Made by a program: the position numbers and the translations under genes. A stretch of 62,101 nucleotides of DNA, taken from the NCBI GenBank assembly GCA_016195915.1, contig JACPYS010000054.1:1-62101 (forward strand), given 5' to 3'. Positions 1 through 9,012 of this stretch are shown in pieces. A model generated the notes under the pieces. The model had not been told where the DNA came from. It saw nothing but the letters and a program-made list of their open reading frames with translations, and made no database searches. This DNA is from Betaproteobacteria bacterium (GTDB lineage Bacteria > Pseudomonadota > Gammaproteobacteria > Burkholderiales > SG8-39). Position 1 is the stretch's first letter. Every line of letters starts with the position of its first letter.

Positions 1-546
1 CAGCCCCTCGCGGCGGAGTTCGAGGTGTCGATCCGCTGGCGTCCGATCCTCGTGGGCGGCGTATTCAATGCCGTCAATCCGAGCGTGTACGCCGCGCGCG
101 ACAACCCGGTGCCCGCGAAACGCGACTACCAGTTGAAGGACCTGCAGGACTGGGCGCGTGACAGCGGACTCGCGATCGTGTTTCCGCCGAGCGTTTTTCC
201 CGTCAACAGCGTCAAGGCGATGCGCGGCTGCATCCTGCTGGAGCCCATGGGCAAGCTCGTGCCGTTCGCTTCCGCGGTTTTCGAAGCCTATTGGGCGCGC
301 GACGAGGACATCTCGCGCGACGCCGTGCTCGCGGAGGTTTGCGAGTCCGCGGGCGTGGATGCCGATGCTTTCTTCGCCGGCATCCTGCAAGCCTCCATCA
401 AGGAACAGCTCAAGGCCAATACCGATGAATTGATCCGTCGCGGCGGCTTCGGCTCGCCGACGATCTTCGTCAACGGCAACGACATGTACTTCGGCAACGA
501 TCGCCTGCCGCTGGTGCGCTCGGCGTTGAAGCGATACGACGGCTAG
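1..546 (+). CDS. 2-hydroxychromene-2-carboxylate isomerase / DsbA-like thioredoxin-fold protein, 3' part
   Basis: The reading frame is open from the first base of the window, so the N-terminus, including the region of the glutathione-binding serine, lies upstream; 181 residues are visible. The sequence fits the kappa-class GST-like HCCA isomerase family (DSBA superfamily). It has an all-helical insert in the middle and the C-terminal segment FGSPTIFVNG containing the cis-proline of the thioredoxin fold, followed by MYFGNDRLPLV, typical of this family. Members isomerise ring-fission products in naphthalene-type degradation, but many homologues have unknown substrates. It ends 4 bases into the convergent UroD-family gene. 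The family call is solid; the substrate is unknown. Confidence 0.85.
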   Translation, partial: QPLAAEFEVSIRWRPILVGGVFNAVNPSVYAARDNPVPAKRDYQLKDLQDWARDSGLAIVFPPSVFPVNSVKAMRGCILLEPMGKLVPFASAVFEAYWARDEDISRDAVLAEVCESAGVDADAFFAGILQASIKEQLKANTDELIRRGGFGSPTIFVNGNDMYFGNDRLPLVRSALKRYDG

Positions 547-1478
547 CCTCGGACGGCGTCGCGCAGGCAGGCGAGCGAGCGCCGCGAAGTGCCCGGATTG
601 ACGTTGCACCCGGGAGAGAGGATGAAGTTCGCATGCCCGCCGGCCTGCGCGATCGCATCGACAACTTCGGCGCGGATCTCGGGAAGCGAGCGCTCGTGGA
701 GTTTCGTCTCGTCCACGCCGCCCCACAGACATCGCGAACTCAGGCGGCGGCCCTCGGCGATCGAAGGATTGCCCGGCAAGCGGTCCGACCAGCTGAGCGC
801 CTCGCACGGGTAATCGAGTACCCGGCCCAGTCCGAGCGGGTTGCCATGCGCGTGCACGATGCGCGCGAGCCCCTGCATCGCCTCCAGCAGCCGCAGGTCG
901 TAGGGGCGGTGAAAGCGCCGGTAGGCGTCGTCGTCGATGCCCCGCGCCGCTGGCGGCAGGATGCAGCCGTTGGTGGCATAAAACACCCCGTCCACGGGAA
1001 TCCTCTTCAGCTCGCCTATGTATTCGACCAGCGTGCCGGTAAGCGCCGAGAGCATCGAACCGGCCTCGCGCGGATGCTCGCGGATCAGCCCCGCGCGCGA
1101 AAATCCCACCGCAAACAGCAGCGAGAAGAAAGGCTCGAGCAGCGTTTCGACGAGTGGCACCTCCGGACCGATGGCGGCGCGCACGGCGCGCAGGCACTCG
1201 AGCTGTTCGCCGAAGGACCGCTCGGTGAGCGGGCGGCGCGCGAAGCGCAGCATGTCGGCGGGACCGTCGATCGTATCGAGGCCCTCGGGAGGCACCAAGC
1301 GATAGTCGTTCATCACCTTGCAGATGTCCCAGTCGAAATCGGAGTACCAGGCGAGCTGGCGCCGCGCGTTCTCCGCCCCGTCCACTGCGTCGGTCGCGAA
1401 ATTGCACCACGCGACGACGGGTGCGTGGTCCACCGGCGCGCCGCGCAGCGCGGCGAAAAAGCGCTGTTTCTTGTTCAT
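543..1478 (-). CDS. Uroporphyrinogen decarboxylase (URO-D) family protein
   Basis: 311 residues from the ATG of MNKKQRFFAAL. This fits the short URO-D superfamily proteins (methyltransferase or decarboxylase-like), not true HemE. Visible hallmarks are the N-terminal KKQRFFAALRGAPVDHAPV, the central FSLLFAVGFSRAGLIREHP and a C-terminal GGHANFILSPGCNVNPGT, which matches the glycine-rich C-terminal strand of the fold. A longer frame continues upstream, but that part is antisense to the HDOD gene and is rejected. It is divergent from the HDOD gene with about 90 bases between them. No corrinoid protein or methyltransferase partner is adjacent. A second, longer URO-D-family gene lies at 17977-19317. 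The substrate is unknown. Confidence 0.85.
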   Translation of the reverse strand: MNKKQRFFAALRGAPVDHAPVVAWCNFATDAVDGAENARRQLAWYSDFDWDICKVMNDYRLVPPEGLDTIDGPADMLRFARRPLTERSFGEQLECLRAVRAAIGPEVPLVETLLEPFFSLLFAVGFSRAGLIREHPREAGSMLSALTGTLVEYIGELKRIPVDGVFYATNGCILPPAARGIDDDAYRRFHRPYDLRLLEAMQGLARIVHAHGNPLGLGRVLDYPCEALSWSDRLPGNPSIAEGRRLSSRCLWGGVDETKLHERSLPEIRAEVVDAIAQAGGHANFILSPGCNVNPGTSRRSLACLRDAVRG

Positions 1479-1510
1479 CGCGGCGGCATCATACTCTCCG
1501 GCCCCCGACA

Positions 1511-1516
1511 TATAAT
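1511..1516 (+). promoter_or_regulatory. Candidate -10 element for the HDOD-GAF gene
   Basis: A perfect TATAAT lies 52 bases before the HDOD-GAF start codon, in the divergent intergenic region. The -35 position at 17-bp spacing reads ATCATA, a weak match, so the element is suggestive only. Confidence 0.35.
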
Positions 1517-1568
1517 CGCGCGAGCCTCTGGACAACGAACCACCGACTACAGGATCGACGCACGGCTC

Positions 1569-3023
1569 ATGGAACCCCAGGAACAGTCGGTGATCGCCCG
1601 GCTGATAAAGCGGATGGACAGCAGCCCCGGGTTCGCCGGGCTGGGCGCCACCGTGCAACTCATCAGCCGCTTGGGCGATGATGCCGACGGAGGCACGCGG
1701 GAAATCACCGCTGCGATCCTGCGCGATGCCGCGCTCGCAGCCAAGCTGCTGCGCATGTCCAATTCGAGCCATACGACGCGCGGCGGGCGCAACGTTTCCA
1801 CCATCGACCAGGCGCTGGTGATCCTGGGGTTGAATACCGTGAAGTCGGTCGCCCTGTCGCTGACACTGCTCGAGTCGCTGTCGCACGAGCCGCAGTCCAG
1901 GCAGTTGCATGCCGAAATCGTCGCCGCCTATTTCTGCGGCTGCCTCGCGGCGGAGATCACCCGACTGTACGCGCCGCGTTTCAGCACCCAGGAGGCGCAG
2001 GTCTGTGGCCTGATGCAGAACCTCGGACGGATGATGGCGACCTATTACCTCTACGAGGATATCGAGCGCAGCCACGCGCTCCAGGCCGAGAGGAATCTCG
2101 CCGAAGACGAAGCAGTGGCCCTGACCCTGGGCGCGAGTTACCGGGAAATCGGGGCTGCCATCGCAAAGCACTGGAACCTGCCGGATGGTTTGCAGAACAG
2201 CCTGGCGACCGACATCGGCAAGGCTCCGCCGCGCAGCGCGGCCAATGCCCAGGCCTGGCACCAGTTCTGCTCTGCGTTCTGCCGCCGCGTGACCGACACG
2301 CTTTTCCGCCTGCCAGTGAACCGGGAAAGGGTCGAGATCGCGCGCGACATCGAATTTTTCCGTGGTGCGCTGCACCTCAGGGACGACGAGGTGCGCGAGG
2401 CGATCGACAAGTTCCTCCTCGAAACCGACGAGATCCTCGCGGAGATGTCCTTTCCCGGCAATGTAGAGCAGTCGCGCAACCAGTTGCGCAAGGGTTCCGA
2501 ACGCGTGCTGGACCTGCTCTCGTCCCAGGACAGTCTCGGCAAGGAAAGCAAACACACTGGCGGGCGCCCGCCGATCGAGATCATCCAGCACGTCCTTCGC
2601 CTGATTCACGACAAGTACAGCTTCGACCGCACGCTGATGTGCCTGCCGGACACCCCGAGCACTCTGGTAGCGATCGCCGGTGTCGGCCGGAACGCGGTCC
2701 AGGTCAGCGCACGGTTCCGCTGCCACGGGCCGAAACCCGACCTGTTCCGCGCGATCATGGCGCGCAATCTCGACACCTTCGTCGCCGATGTCCGCCTGCC
2801 GATGTACGCCAAGCTGATTCCCGACTGGTACCACGAAGCCGTCGGCGCGCGCTCGGTGGTGATGCTGCCCATCGCGGGCGAAGAAAAAGTTCTCGGCATG
2901 ATCTACGGCGACTATTCCGAACCGCACGCCAGCATTCCGCCGGGCCTGGCGGAAGGCAACATGCGGGAGTGGCGCGACCAGCTGGCCCAGGTACTTCAGA
3001 CAGATGCGCGGAAACTTGTCTAG
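1569..3023 (+). CDS. HDOD domain protein with C-terminal GAF-like domain
   Basis: 484 residues. The N-terminal half (roughly 15-220) is an HDOD domain, with ATVQLISRLGDD, ILRDAALAAKLLRMSNS and TIDQALVILGLNTVKSVALSLTL, the usual helices of this HD-related fold. Canonical metal-binding HD residues are not evident, as is normal for HDOD. The C-terminal third (about 345-480) looks GAF-like and ends in VGARSVVMLPIAGEEKVLGMIYGDY. Such proteins are signalling or regulatory adaptors; no output domain is present. The start is the ATG of MEPQEQS; the longer upstream frame overlaps the antisense URO-D gene. It stands alone, with its own TATAAT-like element upstream. Confidence 0.88.
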   Translation: MEPQEQSVIARLIKRMDSSPGFAGLGATVQLISRLGDDADGGTREITAAILRDAALAAKLLRMSNSSHTTRGGRNVSTIDQALVILGLNTVKSVALSLTLLESLSHEPQSRQLHAEIVAAYFCGCLAAEITRLYAPRFSTQEAQVCGLMQNLGRMMATYYLYEDIERSHALQAERNLAEDEAVALTLGASYREIGAAIAKHWNLPDGLQNSLATDIGKAPPRSAANAQAWHQFCSAFCRRVTDTLFRLPVNRERVEIARDIEFFRGALHLRDDEVREAIDKFLLETDEILAEMSFPGNVEQSRNQLRKGSERVLDLLSSQDSLGKESKHTGGRPPIEIIQHVLRLIHDKYSFDRTLMCLPDTPSTLVAIAGVGRNAVQVSARFRCHGPKPDLFRAIMARNLDTFVADVRLPMYAKLIPDWYHEAVGARSVVMLPIAGEEKVLGMIYGDYSEPHASIPPGLAEGNMREWRDQLAQVLQTDARKLV

Positions 3024-3046
3024 CCGGAACGGAGCGTCACGGGGCG

Positions 3047-3445
3047 GTGGACAAAGAAAGTAGCGAGACGGTCAACGCGCCGCCCCTCTCGGGTATCAAG
3101 GTGATCGAGATTGGCGTGGCAATGGCCGGCCCGTTCTGCGCGATGCTGCTCGCCGACTACGGCGCGGACGTGGTGAAGGTCGAGCGCGCCGGCGAGGGTG
3201 ACGAGAGCCGGCACTGGTCGCCATTTTTCCCCGGCGGGGTATCGCACTACTTCGCGGCCGCCAACCGCAACAAGCGCAGCCTTGCGATCGACCTCAAAAG
3301 CGTCGACGGCATCGAAGTGTTGCTGCGCCTCGCGGCCGACGCAGACGTCCTGATCGACAACTACCGTCCCGGCGATGCGAGCGTTGCGCTGCCCTATCGC
3401 GGCGGACCACCCGTGCCTTACCCGTTCACCGAGGCGACACGATGA
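3047..3445 (+). pseudogene. Truncated CaiB/BaiF (family III) CoA-transferase, N-terminal fragment
   Basis: Starting at a GTG 23 bases after the HDOD gene, the frame encodes a classic family III CoA-transferase N-terminus: LSGIKVIEIGVAMAGPF, then ADYGADVVKVERAGEGDESR and ADVLIDNYRPGD. Full-length members have about 380-420 residues. Here homology stops after about 105 residues and the frame ends with an unrelated tail, ALPYRGGPPVPYPFTEATR. The catalytic Asp region, which follows later in the family, is missing. This is best read as a gene remnant left by an internal deletion near position 3378. The stop lies 18 bases from the convergent gene's end. Confidence 0.75.
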
Positions 3446-3463
3446 CGCGCCTGCCGGGCCGTC

Positions 3464-3928
3464 TCAGGGCTCCCGCGCCTGCGCCTTTTCCTCGTCTGAT
3501 GCCCAGATGCCGTCCCACGGCTCGCCGGGGAAGGCAAATACGACCCGCACCGGTTGCTTCGCGTCTGCGGTCACCGCTACTGCGGAAGCGCGCCGCACTC
3601 CGGCGAACGATGCTTCGAGACGATATTTTCCCGGCGGCAGGCGCAGCAGGCACATCGGGCCGTCGGTTGCGGTCGTGAAGCGCGCCGACTTGGCGCTCGC
3701 GTCGAACAGCGACAGCTCTACATCGGCGACGTAGCCGCCCCGCTTGACGGTTACGAATACGAGGGCGAGATTCGCCTGCGCGTTCGTCGCGGCAAGCGCG
3801 CGCCGCTCGTCCGCGCCGACACCGCCGCAAACCCAGCGCAGCCCGTCAGCGTCCCGCATCTCCAGGTTCTGCCCCCACGCGCCGGTGACGAGCAGTACAA
3901 GAATTGCGGAAGCCAGTGTTTTTTTCAC
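3464..3928 (-). CDS. Small exported protein with a carboxypeptidase-regulatory-like fold (hypothetical)
   Basis: 154 residues from a GTG start, beginning MKKTLASAILVLLVTGAWG, a Sec signal peptide with likely cleavage near AWG-Q. The mature part contains VFVTVKRGGYVADVELSLFDASAKSARFTTATDGPMCLLRLPPGKYRLEASFAG split over several beta-strand-like segments. The pattern resembles a carboxypeptidase regulatory-like or transthyretin-like beta-sandwich. The start lies 6 bases after the stop of the beta-propeller gene, so the two are probably cotranscribed and translationally coupled. The function is unknown; a periplasmic partner of the propeller protein is an inference from context. Confidence 0.65.
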   Translation of the reverse strand: MKKTLASAILVLLVTGAWGQNLEMRDADGLRWVCGGVGADERRALAATNAQANLALVFVTVKRGGYVADVELSLFDASAKSARFTTATDGPMCLLRLPPGKYRLEASFAGVRRASAVAVTADAKQPVRVVFAFPGEPWDGIWASDEEKAQAREP

Positions 3929-3934
3929 CGGCCT

Positions 3935-5125
3935 TTACTTCGCGCGCGGCCAGAGCACGCCCTGGTTCCCCGCCTGGACGCTGCCGACACCCTTGAATAC
4001 AAAGCGCTGCACGCGCTTTCCCTCGTAGGTCTCGGTGGTGTAGAGGTTGCCCTTCGAATCGGTCGCGATGCTGTGCACGCCGTAGAACTGGCCGGGCTGG
4101 CGCCCGCCGTCGCCGAAATTCGTCACTTCCTCGAGCGTTTCGCGCACCACGACGCGCACCTTCTCGTTGGTGCCGTCGGCGAGGAAGATGAAGCGTTGCT
4201 GCGGGTCCTTCGAGAACGCGATGTCCCAGGCGGAGCCTGAGCCCAGGGTCTCCCTGGCGAAGAAACCTTCCTTCACGAACGTTCCGTCCGCGCGGAATAC
4301 CTGAATCCGGTTTGCCTGCCGGTCACAGACGTAGAGCAATCCGTCATCGGTTCGCTCGACACAGTGCACCGGGTTTCGGAACTGCTGCGCAGGCGGAGCC
4401 TTCGGATCGTATTTGCCCAGGTCCGCGTCATCGGGCTTGTTGCCGTAGGCGCCCCAGTAACGCTTCATCTTGCCGGTATCCGCATCGAGCACGGCCACGC
4501 GCCTGTTGCGGTATCCGTCCGCGACATAGGCCTCGTTGGTCTTCGGGTCGACCCAGATCTTGGCGACGCGCCCGAACTGTTCCATGCTGTTGCTGCCTGC
4601 GTTCTTGCCGAGGTTCCCCACCTGCATGAGGAATTTCCCGTCCTTGGTGAACTTCAGCAGATGGGCGTCGTTTGCGCCATTGCCGCCGATCCACACGTTG
4701 CCCTTGTAATCGACGTGAATTCCGTGGTTCGATTCCGGCCACTCATAGCCCGCCCCCGGGCCGCCCCAATACCGCACCAGATTCCCCGCCTGATCGAACA
4801 CCAGCACGGGCGGCGCCGCCTGGCAGCATTCGCCGACTTTCAGTTCCAGTGCCCGCTCGTTGGCGTGCAGTGTCGCAGCGCCGCGATGGATGATCCAGAC
4901 GTGGTCCTGCTCATCGACCCAGATGCCGATGGTCATGCCGAGCAGCCAGTGATTGGGCAGCGGCTTCGGCCAGAGCGGATCGACTTCGAACATCGGCGCC
5001 TGCACCATCCGCGCCTGTGCGTCCGCCGTGTTCTGCAGCACTGCCTGGCCGATTCCCAACGCGCCGACAACGGCGGCAAGGGTCACACCGAGATAGAGAT
5101 TGCGCGTGCGCTGGATGATTTTCAT
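3935..5125 (-). CDS. Secreted NHL-repeat / six-bladed beta-propeller protein
   Basis: 396 residues with an N-terminal signal or anchor segment (RNLYLGVTLAAVVGALGIGQAVL). The rest shows repeated propeller blades of the NHL type, for example HGIHVDYKGNVWIGGNG, AKIWVDPKTNEAYVADGYRNRRV, NPVHCVERTDDGLLYVCDRQANR and HSIATDSKGNLYTTETYEG. Such proteins resemble peptidylglycine alpha-hydroxylating lyase-like and SMP-30-type propellers, and most bacterial versions are uncharacterised. The ribosome-binding site AAGGGGAA precedes the ATG. It heads a two-gene unit with the small exported protein and is divergent from the HupE-like gene. Confidence 0.85.
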   Translation of the reverse strand: MKIIQRTRNLYLGVTLAAVVGALGIGQAVLQNTADAQARMVQAPMFEVDPLWPKPLPNHWLLGMTIGIWVDEQDHVWIIHRGAATLHANERALELKVGECCQAAPPVLVFDQAGNLVRYWGGPGAGYEWPESNHGIHVDYKGNVWIGGNGANDAHLLKFTKDGKFLMQVGNLGKNAGSNSMEQFGRVAKIWVDPKTNEAYVADGYRNRRVAVLDADTGKMKRYWGAYGNKPDDADLGKYDPKAPPAQQFRNPVHCVERTDDGLLYVCDRQANRIQVFRADGTFVKEGFFARETLGSGSAWDIAFSKDPQQRFIFLADGTNEKVRVVVRETLEEVTNFGDGGRQPGQFYGVHSIATDSKGNLYTTETYEGKRVQRFVFKGVGSVQAGNQGVLWPRAK

Positions 5126-5181
5126 GGCTTCCCCTTTGGTCTGCGCGCGGTCGGCGCCGCGTTTTCCGGTATCTTCTCTGC

Positions 5182-5187
5182 ATTATA
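5182..5187 (-). promoter_or_regulatory. Candidate -10 element for the beta-propeller gene
   Basis: On the minus strand this hexamer is a perfect TATAAT, 56 bases upstream of the propeller start codon, in the 101-base divergent region. No convincing -35 hexamer sits at 16-18 bp spacing. Confidence 0.35.
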
Positions 5188-5226
5188 CGCAGACCCATAT
5201 CCGGTGATCGGCGGCACGGAGAAACC

Positions 5227-6564
5227 TTGTTTCGATCCAGCCTGATGATTGTTATCGCGTTGGCAATGTATTTCGCGCTCCCGCGCGACGCGTCCGCCCA
5301 CGAAATACCGAACGACGTGAAGGTCCACGCGTTCGTCAAGCCTGCCGGCCATCAATTGCAGTTGCTGATTCGCGTGCCGCTCGCCGCCATGCGCGAAGTG
5401 GACTTTCCGAAACGCGGCGCGGGCTACCTGGACCTGGCACGCGCCGAAACCGCGCTGCGCAACGCCGCGACGCTGTGGCTTTCCGACAACATGGATCTGT
5501 ACGAGGGCGACACGCTTCTCGGCACGCCGCAGCTGATCGATGCGCGGGTATCGCTGCCCTCCGACAAGTCCTTTGAGACATTCGATCAGGCCCTTGCGCA
5601 CGTCACCGGTCCCCGGCTCCCGGAGACGCTGGAGCTGTACTGGAACCAGGGAATGCTCGACGTCCTTTTCGCATACCCGATCCGCTCTGAAACTGCGCGC
5701 TTTTCGATCCATCCGCGCCTCGCTCGGCTCGGCCTGCAAGTCTTGACCGCATTGCGTTTCCTGCCTCCGGGCGGGACGACGCGGGCTTTCGAGTTTCACG
5801 GGGACCCGGGGCTGGTGCGGCTCGACCCGCGCTGGAACCAGGCAGCGCTGCGTTTCGTCGAGTCGGGATTCCTCCACATCCTCGACGGGGCCGATCACCT
5901 GCTGTTCCTGTTTTGCCTGGTGATCCCTTTCAGGCGCCTCTGGCCGCTGGTTGCCCTTGCGACCGCCTTCACGGTCGCGCACTCGATCACGCTCATCGCG
6001 GCCGCCTACGGCCTCGGTCCGGACGGATTGTGGTTCCCGCCCCTCATCGAAACGCTGATCGCGATCTCGATCCTCTACATGGCCCTGGAGAACATCGCAG
6101 GCAGCAATGTCACGCGCCGGTGGATCATCACTTTTGCGTTTGGCCTGGTGCACGGCTTCGGCTTCTCGTTCGCGCTCCGCGACACGCTCCAGTTCGCGGG
6201 ATCGCACCTGCTCACGTCGCTGCTGTGTTTCAACCTCGGGGTCGAGATCGGGCAGCTGCTGGTGCTCGCGTTGATGGTTCCGGCGCTGGAACTCCTGTTC
6301 CGCTTCGGCGTCGCGGAACGGATCGGAACCATCATCCTGTCGGCGCTCGCGGCCCACTCAGCCTGGCATTGGATGATCGAGCGCGGGGAACAGCTGCGAA
6401 AATTTCCCTCGCCGGCTGCCGACGCCGCCACCCTGGCAAGCGCTCTGCGCTGGCTCATCGCATTGCTGCTATTCGCGGCGCTGGCCTGGTTCGCCTCGCG
6501 CGCATTCGATCGCTGGACGCGGCAGCGGAATCGACCCCCTCCACAGCGCCCGGAGGCGCCCTGA
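5227..6564 (+). CDS. HupE/UreJ family 2 membrane protein
   Basis: 445 residues from a TTG start; an ATG six codons later is an alternative and leaves the signal peptide (IVIALAMYFALPRDASA) intact. A periplasmic beta-rich region of about 180 residues precedes a C-terminal multi-spanning domain starting near ESGFLHILDGADHLLFLFCLVIPF. Conserved-type histidine motifs follow (TAFTVAHSITLI and FGLVHGFGFSFAL). Those features define the HupE/UreJ_2 family, related to secondary nickel or cobalt permeases. The C-terminal tail is basic and proline-rich. No urease or hydrogenase genes are nearby, so the substrate is uncertain. It is convergent with the slipin gene with no intervening base. Confidence 0.82.
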   Translation: MFRSSLMIVIALAMYFALPRDASAHEIPNDVKVHAFVKPAGHQLQLLIRVPLAAMREVDFPKRGAGYLDLARAETALRNAATLWLSDNMDLYEGDTLLGTPQLIDARVSLPSDKSFETFDQALAHVTGPRLPETLELYWNQGMLDVLFAYPIRSETARFSIHPRLARLGLQVLTALRFLPPGGTTRAFEFHGDPGLVRLDPRWNQAALRFVESGFLHILDGADHLLFLFCLVIPFRRLWPLVALATAFTVAHSITLIAAAYGLGPDGLWFPPLIETLIAISILYMALENIAGSNVTRRWIITFAFGLVHGFGFSFALRDTLQFAGSHLLTSLLCFNLGVEIGQLLVLALMVPALELLFRFGVAERIGTIILSALAAHSAWHWMIERGEQLRKFPSPAADAATLASALRWLIALLLFAALAWFASRAFDRWTRQRNRPPPQRPEAP

Positions 6565-7329
6565 CTACGCCACCGGCTTCTTCATCGCCTCGAGCAACGG
6601 TGCGATCAGGTCCATCGGTACCGGAAACACGATGGTCGAGGACTTGTCGCCCGCGATGTTGCTGAGCGTCTGCAGGTAGCGCAGCTGCATCGCCTCGGGG
6701 CGCTGGGCGAGGATCTGCGCCGCCTGCAGGAGCTTTTCCGACGCCTGCAGCTCGCCCTCCGCGTGGATCACCTTGGCGCGGCGCTCGCGCTCGGCCTCGG
6801 CCTGGCGCGCGATGGCGCGCACCATCGAATCGTTGAGGTCCACGTGCTTGATCTCCACGGTCGACACCTTGATGCCCCAAGCGTCGGTTTGCGTGTCGAG
6901 CGTCTTCTGGATGTCGAGGTTGAGCTTTTCGCGCTCGGCGAGCAGCGCGTCGAGTTCGTGCTTGCCGAGCACCGCCCGCAGCGTGGTCTGCGCGAGCTGG
7001 CTGGTCGCATTCAGGAAGTCGGCGACCTGGATCACTGCCTTCTGCGGATCGACCACGCGGAAGTAGACGACCGCGTTCACCTTCACCGAGACATTGTCGC
7101 GCGTGATCACGTCCTGGGGCGGCACGTCGAGCACCACCGTGCGCAGGTCCATCCGCACCATCTGCTGGACCGCCGGAACCAGCACGATCAGGCCCGGCCC
7201 TTTCACCCGCCAGAAACGCCCGAGCTGGAACACCACGCCGCGCTCGTATTCGCGCAGGATGCGCAACGACCAGGCGACAACGATGATGACGAAGACGAGT
7301 ACGCCGAAGCCGAAATAGCCGTATCCCAT
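6565..7329 (-). CDS. Slipin (stomatin-like SPFH/band 7 protein)
   Basis: 254 residues. It begins with one transmembrane helix ([19 protein letters not shown]) and continues with the SPFH domain: [21 protein letters not shown], then [24 protein letters not shown] and [20 protein letters not shown]. An alanine/glutamate-rich helix follows ([23 protein letters not shown]). These proteins form membrane microdomain scaffolds and are usually paired with an NfeD-type protease, as here. The ATG is 2 bases after the NfeD stop with GGAG just upstream, so the pair is coupled. The longer in-frame extension is antisense or out-of-frame to nfeD and is rejected. Confidence 0.93.
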   Translation of the reverse strand: MGYGYFGFGVLVFVIIVVAWSLRILREYERGVVFQLGRFWRVKGPGLIVLVPAVQQMVRMDLRTVVLDVPPQDVITRDNVSVKVNAVVYFRVVDPQKAVIQVADFLNATSQLAQTTLRAVLGKHELDALLAEREKLNLDIQKTLDTQTDAWGIKVSTVEIKHVDLNDSMVRAIARQAEAERERRAKVIHAEGELQASEKLLQAAQILAQRPEAMQLRYLQTLSNIAGDKSSTIVFPVPMDLIAPLLEAMKKPVA

Positions 7330-7331
7330 GG

Positions 7332-8699
7332 TCACGCTCCGTTGCTGTGGTCCGTCCCGGCCCGCACCTCGAGCACCAGGCCGTCGATCGCGGCGACGCG
7401 CACGAGTTGACCCGCCTTCAGGGGCACGCTGCTCTTCACGCGCCAGTTCTCGCTCTGCACGCGCGCCCAGCCTTCGCCTTCGAAATCCTCGAGCACCTCG
7501 GCAGCGCTGCCGATCAACAGTTCGCGGCCGCTCACCACCGGGCGCCGGCGCGCCTTGAGCGCCATGCCGACCACCACGACCAGGAATATGACGCTGGCGG
7601 CAGCGAAGCCGACCGCCAGCGCCACGGGCACGCCGAAGCCGGGCACGTCGGTATCGATGAGGATGACCGAGCCGATGACGAAGGCGATCACGCCGCCGAT
7701 GCCGAGCGAGCCGTAGGCAGGCAGGAATACTTCGGCCACCATGAAACCGATGCCGAGCACGATGAGCGCGAGGCCCGCGTAGTTGACGGGCAACAGGTGC
7801 AATGCGTACATGCCGATGACGAGCGCGATCACGCCCGCCACGCCGGGCAGTACGAGACCCGGATTTGCGAACTCGAACAACAGCGCGTAGATGCCCAGCA
7901 GCAGCAGCACATAGGCGACGGCAGGGTTGGTGATGGTGCCGAGGAAACGCGTGCGCCAATCGGGCTCAAGGGCAGTAACGACGACCCCCGCGGCCGCAAG
8001 CACGTGTTCCTTTCCCAGCACCTCCAGCTTGCGGCCGTCCAGCCTCTCGACGAGCTGAGCAACGTCGTCGGCAACCAGATCAATGACCTTCTGCTCGAGC
8101 GCCTCGGCCGCCGACAGGCTGACCGCTTCGCGCACCGCGCGCTCCGCCCAGGCGGCGTTGCGTCCGCGCAGTTGTGCCAGCCCGCGGATATAGGCGGCGG
8201 CGTCCTGCACGGCCTTGCGCGTCATCGCATCGGGCAGCACCATGCCCCCTCCCGCGCCGCGTTCGTCCTTCGCGCCGGGTTTGGTTTCGGGTTCATGCTG
8301 CCCGCCCCTGTCCGGCGCGCCACCAATACCGATTGCGACCGGCGTCGCGGCGCCGAGATTGGTCGCGGGCGCCATCGCCGCGATATGGCACGCGTACAGG
8401 ATATAGGTTCCCGCGCTCGCCGCGCGTGCCCCTCCCGGCCCGACGTAGGCAACCACCGGGACAGGCGCCGCAAGAATATCCTTGATGATGGCGCGCATGG
8501 AGACATCCAGGCCGCCAGGCGTGTCCATCCGGAGAACCACGTACTGTGCACCCTGTCTTGCCGCGCTTTCGAGTCCGCTGTGCACGTAGTCTGCCGTCGC
8601 CGGCCCGATCGCGCCTTCGATCGTCAGCAGCACGACCGGCGCGGGTGCGGCGAGCGCCCAAGCATAGACAAGCGCCCAGACAAGATGCAGCCAGCGCAT
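7332..8699 (-). CDS. NfeD family membrane-bound ClpP-class serine protease
   Basis: 455 residues, the long (NfeD1b) form. After a signal segment, a ClpP-like domain carries DTPGGL (59-64) and the [11 protein letters not shown] segment with the likely nucleophile Ser95. The expected catalytic Lys is Lys162 in [15 protein letters not shown] low-complexity Gly/Glu/Lys insert (about 127-152) separates the two. Four to five membrane helices follow (about 235-370), then a C-terminal OB-fold NfeD domain. Family members cleave stomatin C-termini, and the slipin gene lies immediately downstream. The call rests on motif order and gene pairing. Confidence 0.92.
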   Translation of the reverse strand: MRWLHLVWALVYAWALAAPAPVVLLTIEGAIGPATADYVHSGLESAARQGAQYVVLRMDTPGGLDVSMRAIIKDILAAPVPVVAYVGPGGARAASAGTYILYACHIAAMAPATNLGAATPVAIGIGGAPDRGGQHEPETKPGAKDERGAGGGMVLPDAMTRKAVQDAAAYIRGLAQLRGRNAAWAERAVREAVSLSAAEALEQKVIDLVADDVAQLVERLDGRKLEVLGKEHVLAAAGVVVTALEPDWRTRFLGTITNPAVAYVLLLLGIYALLFEFANPGLVLPGVAGVIALVIGMYALHLLPVNYAGLALIVLGIGFMVAEVFLPAYGSLGIGGVIAFVIGSVILIDTDVPGFGVPVALAVGFAAASVIFLVVVVGMALKARRRPVVSGRELLIGSAAEVLEDFEGEGWARVQSENWRVKSSVPLKAGQLVRVAAIDGLVLEVRAGTDHSNGA

Positions 8700-8759
8700 G
8701 CGGAACCTTTACGGCAAGGCCATGGTTCCAATACGGTCCGGGCAGCCTTCCCGAGGCGC

Positions 8760-8885
8760 CTACTTGCCGGGCACGCGGATCGGCAGCCTGCCATGCAGGA
8801 TGGCCGATGACGGCGGAGCGGCTGGTTTTTTCTCCTGCTTGGGCTTCTTTTTCTCGCGGTTGCTGCGCTGCTGACCTTTGGCCAT
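8760..8885 (-). CDS. 41-residue basic small protein (MAKGQ..SNREKKKPK type)
   Basis: A short gene with a strong ribosome-binding site (AAGGAG, 8 bases before the ATG) encodes 41 residues. It starts MAKGQQRSNREKKKPKQEKK and continues with an Ala/Pro/Ser stretch, ending RLPIRVPGK. Small lysine-rich proteins with this N-terminus recur in beta- and gammaproteobacteria as conserved hypotheticals (recalled, not searched). The basic, disordered composition suggests nucleic-acid or ribosome association, but no function is established. It is upstream of nfeD on the same strand with 60 bases between, so it may lead that operon. Confidence 0.65.
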   Translation of the reverse strand: MAKGQQRSNREKKKPKQEKKPAAPPSSAILHGRLPIRVPGK

Positions 8886-9012
8886 TTAAATTCTCCTTAA
8901 ATGATGATGCCCAACGGGGCACCACATAGTGTGCGCCATGTTGGCGCGAGTGTCAGTCGTTTCCGGGATTATCATCGGCCACCATGCCGAGCGCGGATCG
9001 AAAGGAGTCCCT

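Noticed and set aside
5122-6357. 411-codon minus-strand frame
   Set aside because: It is antisense to the HupE/UreJ-like gene, and its translation is dominated by Glu, Arg and Gln with no fold-like pattern.
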